From NCBI GenBank assembly GCA_017430365.1, contig JAFRNC010000009.1:250504-314503 (forward strand): a stretch of 64,000 bases of DNA, given 5' to 3'. The notes beneath the pieces are model-generated. The model saw nothing but the letters and a program-made list of their open reading frames with translations, made no database searches and had not been told where the DNA came from. Source of the DNA: Bacteroidales bacterium (GTDB lineage Bacteria > Bacteroidota > Bacteroidia > Bacteroidales > UBA932). The position numbers and the translations under genes were made by a program. Shown here in pieces: positions 33,638-42,590 of this stretch (the first letter of the stretch is position 1; every line of letters starts with the position of its first letter).

Positions 33638-34303
33638 ATGGCCTCGTCCGCCAAGGATATACGCAAGTACGGGACCTGCTTTTTCGAGCAGTACGCGCAG
33701 ATATCGCTCTCTGAACTGCTGGGAGGCGGATATGAAACCCTCGTGAACAGGGACAGGCCTGACCTCCAGACCCCGGACGGCAGTTCCATAGGCATAGAGG
33801 TGACCAGGGCTATGGAAGAGAACAAGGCTTCTGCGCAGGCCATGCTGAAGGATGTGGCCGGGCTGACCAGGCCTCCCCGCGTCGCTGAGATAGACAGCAT
33901 TCTGGAGTACGGCTACTCCTACGGCCTGACCCGCGGGCGCATCGTGGGCTCCAGGGAACTGCCTTACTGGGAGATGGCCCTGCCGCTTCGCAGGATCCTG
34001 GTAAGCAAGGTTGCAAAGGTGGGGAACGGTTTCTACGGACGTTTCGACCGGATGGGCCTTTTCGTTTTCTGCAAGGACGACCTTCATGAGGCGGACGCCG
34101 TCAAGGCGATGAATTATACCATCGGTCTGCAGAAACTTCTCGAAATCCGTTACAATCTGCTGTTCCTGGCTGATATCGACGACCTGTTCGTATGCAATCT
34201 GGATGAGGGGCTTAAAACGGACTCACGCCTCTCCCGCTTCCATATTACCCAGGACCAGAGGAAATCATTCTATCTGGAGGCCGTAAGGAGACAACTCGGT
34301 TGA
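33638..34303 (+). CDS. Hypothetical protein, possibly PD-(D/E)XK-like
   Basis: A 221-residue cytoplasmic protein with no signal peptide. The segment LVNRDRPDLQTPDGSSIGIEVTRAM resembles the core of PD-(D/E)XK nuclease folds: an acidic residue, a short hairpin, then E-x-T in place of E-x-K. The rest is mixed alpha/beta, with FGRFDRMGLFVFCKDDLHE and LLFLADIDDLFVCNLDE. I do not recognise a named family, and nuclease activity is a weak suggestion. It ends the plug-spt-M28 series and converges on the response regulator gene. Confidence 0.7.
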   Translation: MASSAKDIRKYGTCFFEQYAQISLSELLGGGYETLVNRDRPDLQTPDGSSIGIEVTRAMEENKASAQAMLKDVAGLTRPPRVAEIDSILEYGYSYGLTRGRIVGSRELPYWEMALPLRRILVSKVAKVGNGFYGRFDRMGLFVFCKDDLHEADAVKAMNYTIGLQKLLEIRYNLLFLADIDDLFVCNLDEGLKTDSRLSRFHITQDQRKSFYLEAVRRQLG

Positions 34304-34330
34304 TGGCCGGTGCGGGCCCGGCCGGATGGC

Positions 34331-35023
34331 TCAGCGCGAAAAGCGTTTCCGGAAGTCATCGCGGTAGGATTCCCCCAGCGGGAGGCTTGTCCCGTCGCTG
34401 AGGGTGACGGTATTCCGCCGTGCCTCCTGAACCCTGTCCAGCGGGACTATATAGGACTTGTGGATGCGGAGGAATCTGTCTTGAGGCAGTTCCTCCGCCA
34501 TCTTTTTCATCCGGTACAGTACGACCAGCGGGGCGTTTTCCCCTTCCAGATGTATTTTGAGGTATTCTCCCATGCCTTCTATGAAGCGGATGCGGCGGGT
34601 GTCGAGCCGGAGGCTCCGGTGGGGGGTGTCGATCTGGATAATGCCGTCGTCCTGCGACCGGCCTGCCCGGCGCGCGGAAAGCCTTTCCTGCAGTTTGGAG
34701 ACGGCCTGCTGGAATTCGGCCAGGCTGAATGGCTTGAGCAGGTAATCCACGGCATTCACGCGGAATCCCTCCACTGCATATTCCGAGTAAGCCGTCGTGA
34801 AAATCACAAGCGGCGGTTCCTTGAGCGACCGAACGAACTCCATCCCGCTCATGTCTGGCATGTTGATGTCGATCAGCATAGCGTCGGCCTGCCCGAGCCA
34901 GGGCTCCGCTTCCGCCGCGCTGCGGCACGAGGCCAGCAGTTCGATGCCGGGCGTTTTCCCGATATACACTTCCAGCAGGCGGAGCGCGAGTGGTTCATCG
35001 TCTATGGCAAGTACCTTGATCAT
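34331..35023 (-). CDS. LytTR-type response regulator
   Basis: A 230-residue DNA-binding response regulator. The receiver domain (1-115) has the acidic pair in AIDDEP, the phosphorylation site Asp52 in LIDINMP, FTTAYSEYAVEGF, and the conserved Lys97 in DYLLKPF. The LytTR DNA-binding domain follows (about 130-228) with IRFIEGMGEYLKIHLE and RIHKSYIVPLDRV. It is encoded directly after its kinase with a four-base overlap. The likely target is the divergent beta-helix lipoprotein at 36097, or the pair itself. Inference only. Confidence 0.93.
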   Translation of the reverse strand: MIKVLAIDDEPLALRLLEVYIGKTPGIELLASCRSAAEAEPWLGQADAMLIDINMPDMSGMEFVRSLKEPPLVIFTTAYSEYAVEGFRVNAVDYLLKPFSLAEFQQAVSKLQERLSARRAGRSQDDGIIQIDTPHRSLRLDTRRIRFIEGMGEYLKIHLEGENAPLVVLYRMKKMAEELPQDRFLRIHKSYIVPLDRVQEARRNTVTLSDGTSLPLGESYRDDFRKRFSR

Positions 35024-35949
35024 GCGGTGAAAACGTTACTGGAAGGTTTGGAGGGGATGTCGAGGAGGATATCGTATAATCCGGCTTCTTCTTCGATGTC
35101 GAGCCGGTAGTCGGTGTCATAGAGCAGGGACAGGCGTTTCCGTATGTTGTCCAGGCCGAGACCGTGCCCTTCGTCCTGCCGTTCGGGGTGCATGGTGTTG
35201 ATGCAGTGGAAAGTAACCCTCCCGCCGTCAGTGTATACGGCCAGCTTGACGAACGATTCCCCGGTGTAGCTGATGCCGTGCTTGAAGGCGTTCTCGGCGA
35301 AAGATGCCATCAGAAGCGGCGGCACTACGGCGTCGCCGGCCTCTTTCGGGAAATCGGCCTCGATGCATATGTCTTCAGGATAGCGCAGGCGCATGAGGGA
35401 AAGATAATGCCTCATGAAATCGAGTTCGCGGGAAAGGGGGATAGTCGGTTCGCTGCCCCCGTACAGTACGATGCGCATCAGTTTCGAGAACTCGCTGACC
35501 GCTTCCGTCGCCTTGTCCGGATCGGTAAGGATGAGCGACTGGATGTTGTTGAGCGTGTTCATGAAAAAGTGCGGATTGATCTGGTAGCGGAGGGCTTCAA
35601 TCTGCTGCCTGAGGCTGACGGTTTCAAGTTCCTTCAGCCTTTTTTCATCCTGGCGCATACGGCGGTAGGAGATGAGCCCCAGGTCGCCTCCGATCAGCAG
35701 GATGCCGATAGCCAGTTCCATCCATTCCGGACGGAGAGGGCCGCGGCTTTCCCTCTCGGGTGGCGGCCCCGGACGCTGCTGCGGACGGGGATGCAGGAAG
35801 AAGCACGACATGCCGAACAGGATGATGAGGAGAGCTGTTAACGCGGCGTACCATACTTTCTTGCGGCGCAGGAGCGGTGCCAGAAGGAAATGATGGATCC
35901 CCACCAGCAGCAGAAAAGGAATGATGATACCTGATACCGACAATCCCAT
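35020..35949 (-). CDS. LytS-type sensor histidine kinase
   Basis: A 309-residue membrane kinase of the His_kinase (PF06580) type. There are about three membrane segments in residues 1-95 (GIIIPFLLLVGIHHFLL, YAALTALLIILFGMSCFF, ELAIGILLIGGDLGLIS), with a Pro/Arg-rich loop between the second and third. A short coiled coil follows, then the phospho-acceptor His127 in LRYQINPHFFMNTLNNI. The ATP-binding part contains ENAFKHGI and GHGLGLDNIRKRL. There is no large sensor domain, so the signal is probably sensed in or near the membrane. The regulator gene overlaps its end. Confidence 0.92.
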   Translation of the reverse strand: MGLSVSGIIIPFLLLVGIHHFLLAPLLRRKKVWYAALTALLIILFGMSCFFLHPRPQQRPGPPPERESRGPLRPEWMELAIGILLIGGDLGLISYRRMRQDEKRLKELETVSLRQQIEALRYQINPHFFMNTLNNIQSLILTDPDKATEAVSEFSKLMRIVLYGGSEPTIPLSRELDFMRHYLSLMRLRYPEDICIEADFPKEAGDAVVPPLLMASFAENAFKHGISYTGESFVKLAVYTDGGRVTFHCINTMHPERQDEGHGLGLDNIRKRLSLLYDTDYRLDIEEEAGLYDILLDIPSKPSSNVFTA

Positions 35950-35968
35950 GGCAGACGACTTTGCTCTG

Positions 35969-35976
35969 CAAAATTA
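35969..35976 (-). promoter_or_regulatory. Promoter -7 element for the LytS/LytTR pair
   Basis: The minus strand reads TAATTTTG, an exact TAnnTTTG match, 19 bases before the kinase start. Confidence 0.6.
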
Positions 35977-36096
35977 AGGATAATTCCCATATCTGCCGGC
36001 GCGTTCGTTGAAGAAAAGCGGGCTTTCGTTGAATCGCCTCCGGACTGGCTGAATTCTTGAAACCCGGAAATCCGGACAATCAAAACAATACGATAT

Positions 36097-37872
36097 ATGA
36101 AACGATTTATTCTCTTTTTCCCGCTGGCAGCTGTCTTGGCTGCCGGGTGCATTGATTTCGACGGGGACGAAATACAGCCTGTCGACGATACTGTCATCAA
36201 CGGGATTTCGGTTGATCCCGTCGACGAATCTACCTTCGACACGGAAATCGTCGCCGCTTCCACTGCGGCCGGGGTGACCTACGATTTCGGCGACGCAGAT
36301 ACCTCTGATGACAATATTGTCAATACTGTCTTCGACAGGGTTATTTCAATCGTTTTCGGGGGCAGTCAGGCAACAGTGACAGGTGACGAAAACGGCATCG
36401 TCACCGTGGACGGCAATCACGTTACGGTCAACAATACGACCAAGGAAGCAATCGTCTATAATCTGAGCGGAACGGCTTCCGACGGTTTCTTCAAACTCTA
36501 CAGTTCGAAGAAGCAGGCCATCCGTCTGGCCGGCCTGGGATTGTCAAATCCGTCAGGTGCTGCAGTCAACAACCAGAGCAAGAAGCGCACCTTCGTCATC
36601 GTCGAGGGCTCCAACGCTCTGGCGGACGGCTCTTCCTACTCGTCGACCCCCGATGATGAAGATGAAAAGGCCGCCTTCTTCAGCGAAGGCCAGCTCATCT
36701 TCTGCGGAAGCGGCAGCCTTGTAGTCAAGGCCGGCGGAAAGGCAGGCATAACGAGCGACGATTATGTACGGTTCATGTCGAGCCCGACAGTCAAGGTCAC
36801 TTCCAGTTCAGGCCACGCCGTCCGCGGCAAGGATGCAATCATAGTGACGGCCGGCTCCGTGACCGCGGCCACTTCCGCTTCGATGAAGAAGGGTTTCAGC
36901 TCCGATTCCCTGGTACGCTTCGAAGGAGGCAGGACGGCCATCAGCGTGACCGGCTCGGCTGCCTATGACAGCGACGACGGGGAATATACCGGCACGGCCG
37001 GCATCAAGGCTGACAAGCTCTTCGAGATGCTGGACGGCACGCTGGCCATCAGCAATACGGGAATAGGTGGAAAGGGCATAAGCGGAGATGCCGACGGCTA
37101 TTTCAAGGGTGGAACGGTCACAGTGGTCACCACAGGCAACAATTATGGCCAGAGCAGCAGTGGATACGGTCCCGGCGGACGACCGGGCAGCGGCTCCTCC
37201 AGCGACAATTCGGTGTCGGCCAAAGGCATCAAATTCGACGGTAACCTGTATATCTCGGGCGGTAATGTCAGCGTAAGCTGCAAGTCGCACGAAGGCATAG
37301 AGTCGAAGGGAACGATGGAAATATCCGGCGGCGTGGTGTTCAGCCAGTCCGGTGACGACGCAGTCAACGCAGGCGGCAATCTGACGATTTCAGGCGGTTA
37401 CGTATGCGCATGGTCTGCCGGCAACGACGGAATCGATGCGAACGGCAACTGTTACATCAAAGGCGGAGTGGTCTACGCCATCGGCTCCGGCGGCGCAGAG
37501 GTCGCCATCGACGCCAACACCGAAGAGGGCTTTAAACTATATGTGGAGGGAGGTACGCTCGTGGCAATCGGCGGCCTTGAAAGAGGCGCCGCCCTTTCCC
37601 AGGCCTGCTATTCTTCCAACACCTGGAGCAAGAATACCTGGTACGGCCTGACCGTCGGCAACTCCGTCTTCGCCTTCAAGACACCTTCCAGTGCCGGTGC
37701 ATCGCTCGTCGTCTCGGGCAGTTCCAGCCCTGCGCTCAAATCCGGCGTCACTGTAAGCGGCGGGACGGAACTTTTCGGCGGCTATGCCGCGGCCGGCGCA
37801 ACGTTGAGCGGCGGCTCTTCCGTCAAACTGAGCAGCTACAGCGCCGGTGGAGGCGGATTCGGCCCGAGGTAG
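36097..37872 (+). CDS. Beta-helix carbohydrate-binding lipoprotein (DUF4353/Cthe_2159-like)
   Basis: A 591-residue lipoprotein (lipobox AAGC, Cys18). The bulk is a long right-handed parallel beta-helix with Gly/Asn/Asp turns: GIKFDGNLYISGGNVSVS, SHEGIESKGTMEISGGVV, DDAVNAGGNLTISGGYV, NDGIDANGNCYIKGGVV. This rung pattern matches the carbohydrate-binding DUF4353 proteins related to Cthe_2159, which bind polygalacturonate or cellulose. A Gly/Ser-rich insert lies at about 350-370, and the chain ends GGGGFGPR. No lyase residues are evident. It diverges from the LytS/LytTR pair by about 150 bases and may be under its control. A hairpin terminator follows. Confidence 0.84.
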   Translation: MKRFILFFPLAAVLAAGCIDFDGDEIQPVDDTVINGISVDPVDESTFDTEIVAASTAAGVTYDFGDADTSDDNIVNTVFDRVISIVFGGSQATVTGDENGIVTVDGNHVTVNNTTKEAIVYNLSGTASDGFFKLYSSKKQAIRLAGLGLSNPSGAAVNNQSKKRTFVIVEGSNALADGSSYSSTPDDEDEKAAFFSEGQLIFCGSGSLVVKAGGKAGITSDDYVRFMSSPTVKVTSSSGHAVRGKDAIIVTAGSVTAATSASMKKGFSSDSLVRFEGGRTAISVTGSAAYDSDDGEYTGTAGIKADKLFEMLDGTLAISNTGIGGKGISGDADGYFKGGTVTVVTTGNNYGQSSSGYGPGGRPGSGSSSDNSVSAKGIKFDGNLYISGGNVSVSCKSHEGIESKGTMEISGGVVFSQSGDDAVNAGGNLTISGGYVCAWSAGNDGIDANGNCYIKGGVVYAIGSGGAEVAIDANTEEGFKLYVEGGTLVAIGGLERGAALSQACYSSNTWSKNTWYGLTVGNSVFAFKTPSSAGASLVVSGSSSPALKSGVTVSGGTELFGGYAAAGATLSGGSSVKLSSYSAGGGGFGPR

Positions 37873-37883
37873 GATAGTCAAAA

Positions 37884-37909
37884 AGAGGGTGACCGGAAGG
37901 CCACCCTCT
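37884..37909 (+). terminator. Hairpin terminator after the beta-helix lipoprotein
   Basis: An eight-base-pair stem, AGAGGGTG with CACCCTCT, is preceded by AAAAA and followed by CTGTTT, 12 bases after the stop. The A-run upstream may let it serve the convergent minus-strand gene too. Confidence 0.6.
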
Positions 37910-37931
37910 CTGTTTAACAGGCAGTATACTG

Positions 37932-39032
37932 TCAGACGTCGGCGCGGGCCATGGCGTCCTTGTAATACTTCTGGTTGATGAAGACGTCCTGCTTGTAAGG
38001 ATTGATGTGACGCTTCTTCGATACGGCGATGATATAGGCCAGTGCGATGACGTTGGTCACGAGGGCGAGGGCGCTGATGAAGATCATCATCGAAGGATTG
38101 GCTGCGACCACTGAAGGATCCACTGTCGTGCCCACGATGCCGTCAACGGCTGCCTGGCCGCCTGCGGCATAGAGTTTCTCAATGGTCCCGACACCTTCGG
38201 GGTACAGTACGGGAAGCGTGGCCCAAGAGAACCACTGCTGGCCGTTCTTGAAAGTCTCCTGGAAAAGAGGGAACACCTGGGCGAACATGCACCAGATGGC
38301 AAGGGTGTTGGCGCGGTTCTGGATCCAGCCGCCGCGGTTCCAGCAGAGGGCGGCCACGGTCGGCGCGAGAAGCAGGGCGATACCGCAGTACCATGAGTGC
38401 GTAGGCAGGCAGTTGTAGGTGTAGGCGAAGTTCCAGATGTCGTAGATCAGGATGTAGACCCAGGTCATGTCGGCCCATATCATATCCTTCTTGTCCTTGG
38501 AAGCATAGACCGACCACCAGGCCGTCATGCAGAAGATATTCAGCAGACCGGCGACGCCGTTCATTACATTGTGCCAGCCGCCATACTGCCATACGCCTTC
38601 GGAGGTAAGCCACCACTTGTTCCATCCCATGACTGCGGACTCGAAGTCGGAAACGCAGGCGATGAGGATGTTGATGGCCACGATGATGAAGGGGAAGGGT
38701 TTGAACCAGTGTTTTGCTCCGATGCCCCATTTGTATTTGATCATCATGAAGCCGATGCAGCCTGCGGTGGCTGCGTAGAGCTTGGCATAGTGGAACCAGC
38801 CCTGCATATAGACATGGGTCTGGTTTTCGAGCGCCCACTGCTTGCCGCTCCTGACGCCGATCCAGATGGCGAGGAAGTAAACGGTAAGGGCTAGCGGAAT
38901 GGCCAGGAAGGTGATGATTCCGCCTGCTTTCGTGCGGCGGGCGAACTCATTGAAGAGGATCAGTCCCAGCAGGACTACCAGGAGCATGCCCCACTGTGCG
39001 AATGCATGCTCACCATAGACTTGGAAAAACAT
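37932..39032 (-). CDS. Multi-pass membrane protein (DUF5692-like)
   Basis: A 366-residue integral membrane protein with about eight to ten hydrophobic segments and many Trp and aromatic residues. Recognisable stretches are FNEFARRTKAGGIITFLAIP, GWFHYAKLYAATAGCIGFMMIKYKWGIG, FPFIIVAINILIACVSDFESA and WADMTWVYILIYDIWNFAYTYNCLP. It reminds me of DUF5692, a family of unknown function; I am only moderately sure of the number. The conserved charged and aromatic residues inside membrane segments suggest a transporter or an electron-transfer membrane subunit. It is the last gene of the hypB-oxidoreductase-hypA group, which hints at a shared task. Confidence 0.75.
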   Translation of the reverse strand: MFFQVYGEHAFAQWGMLLVVLLGLILFNEFARRTKAGGIITFLAIPLALTVYFLAIWIGVRSGKQWALENQTHVYMQGWFHYAKLYAATAGCIGFMMIKYKWGIGAKHWFKPFPFIIVAINILIACVSDFESAVMGWNKWWLTSEGVWQYGGWHNVMNGVAGLLNIFCMTAWWSVYASKDKKDMIWADMTWVYILIYDIWNFAYTYNCLPTHSWYCGIALLLAPTVAALCWNRGGWIQNRANTLAIWCMFAQVFPLFQETFKNGQQWFSWATLPVLYPEGVGTIEKLYAAGGQAAVDGIVGTTVDPSVVAANPSMMIFISALALVTNVIALAYIIAVSKKRHINPYKQDVFINQKYYKDAMARADV

Positions 39033-39043
39033 TGTTGTTGGTT

Positions 39044-39358
39044 TTAGTTATTGATAGTTGCAGTTTTCACTTTGCGGCGGTGCTCCACGAGAAGGGAATA
39101 CCCGGCCCAGACCACGGTTAGGACCGCGGCCATGGGAACACCTACCGTGAGGATGTCTCCCCAGGAGAAGGCGGTAAGTTCTCCGTTGACGGCATGGTCC
39201 ACCACCAGCATCAGGGAACCGCCCCAGAGCATTTTTTCGAGCGTAGGGAGATGGCGCATCAGCGGACGGGCCTTTTCGCTGCGGATTTTCTGATCATTGC
39301 TTTTGCGTATCGCGCTGACGACGACCGCTTCGGCCAGAGGGACTAAAAAACAAGACAT
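39044..39358 (-). CDS. Small membrane protein
   Basis: A 104-residue protein starting MSCFLVPLAEAVVVSAI. It has hydrophobic segments near residues 5-15, 48-58 and 68-90 (LTVGVPMAAVLTVVWAGYSLLV), and a basic tail (EHRRKVKTATINN). I do not recognise the family. It lies 11 bases after hypA's stop and 11 bases before the large membrane protein gene. It may be a small subunit of a membrane complex with that protein. Confidence 0.72.
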   Translation of the reverse strand: MSCFLVPLAEAVVVSAIRKSNDQKIRSEKARPLMRHLPTLEKMLWGGSLMLVVDHAVNGELTAFSWGDILTVGVPMAAVLTVVWAGYSLLVEHRRKVKTATINN

Positions 39359-39369
39359 ATTCGTAGGAT

Positions 39370-39714
39370 TTAAGTTACTTCTATTTCTTTTATTTCCACT
39401 TCGTTTCCACGAAGCAGCCAGGTGTTTTCACCGTGGCAGTGCGGGCAGGTCCGCCCGAAGCGGACCGTTTCGTATTCCTGGCGGCAGTCACCGCAGAAGG
39501 TGACCGCAGGGATGACATTGACCTTCAGTTCACAGCCTTTCAGCAGGTCTTCCTTGTCGGCGGCCCAGCGCCAGCAGTCGGAGAGCAGGTGCGGTACGAC
39601 TGTCGATACCTCGCCGATGTTCATCACCACGCCGGATACATGTCCGACATGGTTTTCCTCGGCTGCCTTCCTGACATCCCGTATAATGTAGAATACTATG
39701 CCCAGTTCGTGCAT
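39370..39714 (-). CDS. hypA: Hydrogenase/urease nickel incorporation protein HypA
   Basis: A 114-residue metallochaperone. I start it at MHELGIVFYI (39714), because HypA needs its N-terminal Met-His for nickel binding (His2) and the nine residues upstream in frame run through a palindrome. The zinc site is Cys74, Cys77, Cys90 and Cys93 (FCGDC and CPHC). HypA works with HypB to deliver nickel to [NiFe] hydrogenase, or to urease in some species. Neither enzyme is encoded in this window. It lies between the 941-residue flavoprotein and the membrane-protein genes. Confidence 0.92.
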   Translation of the reverse strand: MHELGIVFYIIRDVRKAAEENHVGHVSGVVMNIGEVSTVVPHLLSDCWRWAADKEDLLKGCELKVNVIPAVTFCGDCRQEYETVRFGRTCPHCHGENTWLLRGNEVEIKEIEVT

Positions 39715-39720
39715 GATGGG

Positions 39721-39741
39721 ATGCCCGGCCGAGCCGGGCAT
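39721..39741. repeat. Short perfect palindrome between hypA and the flavoprotein gene
   Basis: ATGCCCGGC and its complement GCCGGGCAT around a three-base loop. It sits between two genes of one transcript and has a GGGCA core like the other intergenic palindromes in the window. Confidence 0.75.
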
Positions 39742-39750
39742 GACATATGG

Positions 39751-42576
39751 TTATTTCTTTTTGAACAAGATTTTGCCCGTTCTCTTGAGCATGTAGGGAA
39801 GGATGGCGCTGAACTTGTCCTCGGACGTTACGAACCGGCTGGCTTCGGGATGCACCCGGTGCAGATGGATCGCATCGAAGCCGCACTTGGTCGTGCAGAC
39901 GCCGCAGCCGATGCAGCGGTTCTCGTCCACTACCGAAGCGCCGCACTTGAGGCAGCGGGCAGTCTCTTTCCTTACCTGCTCTTCCGTCAGAGTGAGATGG
40001 TATTCGCGGAACGGATCCTTGCCCTCCGCTACGCCTTCCACCTGGCGCGAGCCGTTGTCGTACGATTCGACTACGATGTCGTTCTTGTTCAGTTCGATGA
40101 AGTCGCGGCGGTTGCGGCCGATGGTCATGTGGCCGTGCTGAGCGAAACGGTGCAGCGATTCGGCGGCTTCCTTTCCGGCGGCGATGGCATCGATGGCGAA
40201 CTTGGGGCCGGTGAAGCAGTCACCTCCCGTGAAAATGTCGGGCTCGGCTGTCTGGTAGGTGAGTTTGTCCGCTACAGGATAGACGCCACGGAAGAATTCC
40301 ACCTTCGTGTCCTTCAGCAGGTCTTTCAGGAGTACTGTCTGTCCTATGGCGAAGATCACGAGATCCGCATCGAGGGTGATGAGTTCGTTTTCGTCGTATT
40401 TGGGGGCGAAGCGGTGCTGTTCGTCGAAGACGGACGTGCACTTCTTGAAGACGATGCCGGAGACTTTCCCTTCGCCCAGCACTTCCTTCGGACCCCAGCC
40501 CGGATTGAGTACTACTCCGTCTTCACGCGCCTCGCGGCGCTCTTCGGGTGAAGCCGGCATAATGTCTTCGGTCTCGAGGGAAAGCATCGTGACGGAAGCC
40601 GCTCCGCTGCGTTTGGCGACGCGGGCGGCGTCTATGGCGACGTTGCCTCCGCCTACGACCACCACCTTGCCGGGCACGGGAACCTTTCCGGTGTTGGCTT
40701 CGCGGAGGAAATCGATGGCGGTGGTTGTGCCGGACAGGTTCTCGCCCGGGATTCCCGGAAGCCGTCCGCCCTGGCAGCCGATGGCCACATAGAAGCATTT
40801 GTAGCCCTGTTCGCGCAGCGAGGCGATGGTGACATCCTTGCCGACCTCGACGCCGGTACGGATCTCGAGTCCGATTTCACGCATGATATCGATCTCCGCG
40901 GCGATGACGTCTTTCTCCAGTTTGTAGGAAGGTATGCCGTAGCGGAGCATGCCGCCCGGCTCGGCGTTCTTTTCGAAGACCGTGGGCTTGTAGCCCATGG
41001 TGGCAAGGTAATAGGCGCAGCTCAGGCCGGCGGGGCCGCCGCCGATGATTGCGATCTTCTCCTCCCAGCGGTCCTGGACGTTGGAGCATATATTCACTTC
41101 CGGCACGAAACGGGTTTCGGCCTTGAGGTCCTGCTCCGCTATGAACTTCTTGACCGCGTCGATGGCGACGGCCTGGTCTACGGTTCCGCGGGTGCAGGCG
41201 TCCTCGCAGCGGCGGTTGCATACGCGTCCGCATACCGCCGGGAAAGGATTCTCCCGCTTTATGAGTTCCAGCGCTTCGGTGTATTTCCCTTCTGCGGCCT
41301 TCTTGAGATAGCCCTGCACGGCAATATGGGCGGGGCACGCCGTCTTGCACGGCGACGTTCCGGTCGGGTAGCAGTTGATGCGGTTGCGGTCCCTGTAATC
41401 CTCGTTCCATTTGTGGGGACCCCATTTCGATGCGTCGGGCAGTTCTTGTTTGGGATATGCGACCGGGCCCTGTGAGGTGCAGAGTTTCTGGCCGAGCTTC
41501 ACGGCGCCGGCCGGGCAATACTCCACGCAGCGGCCGCAGGCCACGCAGCTTTCCGCATCGACCTTCGCGACATATGCGCTGCGGGAGAGGTTCGGCGTAT
41601 TGAAGAGCTGTGAAGTGCGGAGGGCGTTGCAAATCTTTACGTTGCAGTTGCATATGGCGAAGATCTTGCCTTCACCGTCGATGTTGGTCACCTGGTGGAC
41701 GAAACCGTGATCCTCGGCTTTCTTGAGGATGGCGATGGCCTCGTCGTAGGTGATGTAGTGGCCGCGCCCGGTTTCGGCAAGGTAGTCGGCCATGTCGCCC
41801 ACGCCGATGCACCAGTCGCGGTAATCGTCCGCGCAGCCCTCGTCAAGTTTCTTGCGTCCGTAGCGGCATGAACATATGCCCACGCCCAGATGTCCCTCGT
41901 AGCGTTTCAGCCAGTAGGAGATATGCTCGATGTCTACTGACTGGTTTTCCATCGAGATGGCTTTTTCCACCGGTATGACATGCATGCCAATGCCTGCGCC
42001 GCCCATGGGAATGCTGGGAGTGATCTTCTCGAGCGGGAGGAATGTCATCCGTTCGAAGAACATGGCCAGCTCGGGATGCTTGTCCATGAGGTCGGTGTTC
42101 ATATTGGTATACTCGGCCGATCCCGGGACGAACATCGGCACCCAGTAGATGCGGTCTTCGCGCTTATATGAGGTGCCGGGAATGGGGCCGTCCTTCGTAT
42201 ACTTGTCGCCGTAGTCGTATTCCAGCATCCCGAAATAGGAGAGTTTGTCGAGAAGTTCGTCGAATGTCTTGTCGTCGGGCGTGTAGTGCTTTTGGGCGTT
42301 CCATTCGTGAAGCAGTGCATAGGTGCGGTGCTCGCGGACCTTCAGGAAGTTGCCGGGGAGCATGTCGAGAAGCAGGTCCAGTGACGCTTCGCGGGTTACG
42401 GCGTCCATCTCGTCCTCGAAGATGCAGGCCAGACCCCAGTATTCCGGGGCGTCCGTGGTCATCTTGATTTTTCCGGGAACCCGGTCCGTGACATGGCGGA
42501 CGAATTTCAGGAGCTTCGGATTGGGGTTCTTGTCACCCTTGTGCTTGGGGACGAATTTGGTTGACATTTCAGGCAT
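39751..42576 (-). CDS. Large iron-sulfur flavoprotein: 4Fe-4S N-terminal module fused to NfnB/GltD-like oxidoreductase
   Basis: A 941-residue cytoplasmic redox protein. The N-terminal ~310 residues carry Cys motifs (GICSCRYG, EGCADDYRDWC, FAICNCNVKIC) seen in anaerobic 4Fe-4S proteins. Next is a ferredoxin-type CVACGRCVEYCPAG. The middle is like NfnB/GltD: CKTACPAHIAVQGY, CGRVCNRRCEDAC, an FAD loop AIIGGGPAGLSCAYY and a pyridine-nucleotide loop VVVGGGNVAIDAARVA. The C-terminus has more clusters (CLKCGA, CIGCGVCTTKCGFDAIHL). It should move electrons between NAD(P)H and ferredoxin-like partners. Its position between hypB and hypA suggests a link to nickel enzymes. The true partner is unknown. 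Confidence 0.87.
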   Translation of the reverse strand: MPEMSTKFVPKHKGDKNPNPKLLKFVRHVTDRVPGKIKMTTDAPEYWGLACIFEDEMDAVTREASLDLLLDMLPGNFLKVREHRTYALLHEWNAQKHYTPDDKTFDELLDKLSYFGMLEYDYGDKYTKDGPIPGTSYKREDRIYWVPMFVPGSAEYTNMNTDLMDKHPELAMFFERMTFLPLEKITPSIPMGGAGIGMHVIPVEKAISMENQSVDIEHISYWLKRYEGHLGVGICSCRYGRKKLDEGCADDYRDWCIGVGDMADYLAETGRGHYITYDEAIAILKKAEDHGFVHQVTNIDGEGKIFAICNCNVKICNALRTSQLFNTPNLSRSAYVAKVDAESCVACGRCVEYCPAGAVKLGQKLCTSQGPVAYPKQELPDASKWGPHKWNEDYRDRNRINCYPTGTSPCKTACPAHIAVQGYLKKAAEGKYTEALELIKRENPFPAVCGRVCNRRCEDACTRGTVDQAVAIDAVKKFIAEQDLKAETRFVPEVNICSNVQDRWEEKIAIIGGGPAGLSCAYYLATMGYKPTVFEKNAEPGGMLRYGIPSYKLEKDVIAAEIDIMREIGLEIRTGVEVGKDVTIASLREQGYKCFYVAIGCQGGRLPGIPGENLSGTTTAIDFLREANTGKVPVPGKVVVVGGGNVAIDAARVAKRSGAASVTMLSLETEDIMPASPEERREAREDGVVLNPGWGPKEVLGEGKVSGIVFKKCTSVFDEQHRFAPKYDENELITLDADLVIFAIGQTVLLKDLLKDTKVEFFRGVYPVADKLTYQTAEPDIFTGGDCFTGPKFAIDAIAAGKEAAESLHRFAQHGHMTIGRNRRDFIELNKNDIVVESYDNGSRQVEGVAEGKDPFREYHLTLTEEQVRKETARCLKCGASVVDENRCIGCGVCTTKCGFDAIHLHRVHPEASRFVTSEDKFSAILPYMLKRTGKILFKKK

Positions 42577-42590
42577 ATGGCAGGGGCTTT

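Noticed and set aside
34305..34323. Terminator between the convergent genes at 34303 and 34331
   Set aside because: GGCCGG and CCGGCC can pair, but no T-run follows on either strand and such pairs are frequent in GC-rich DNA.
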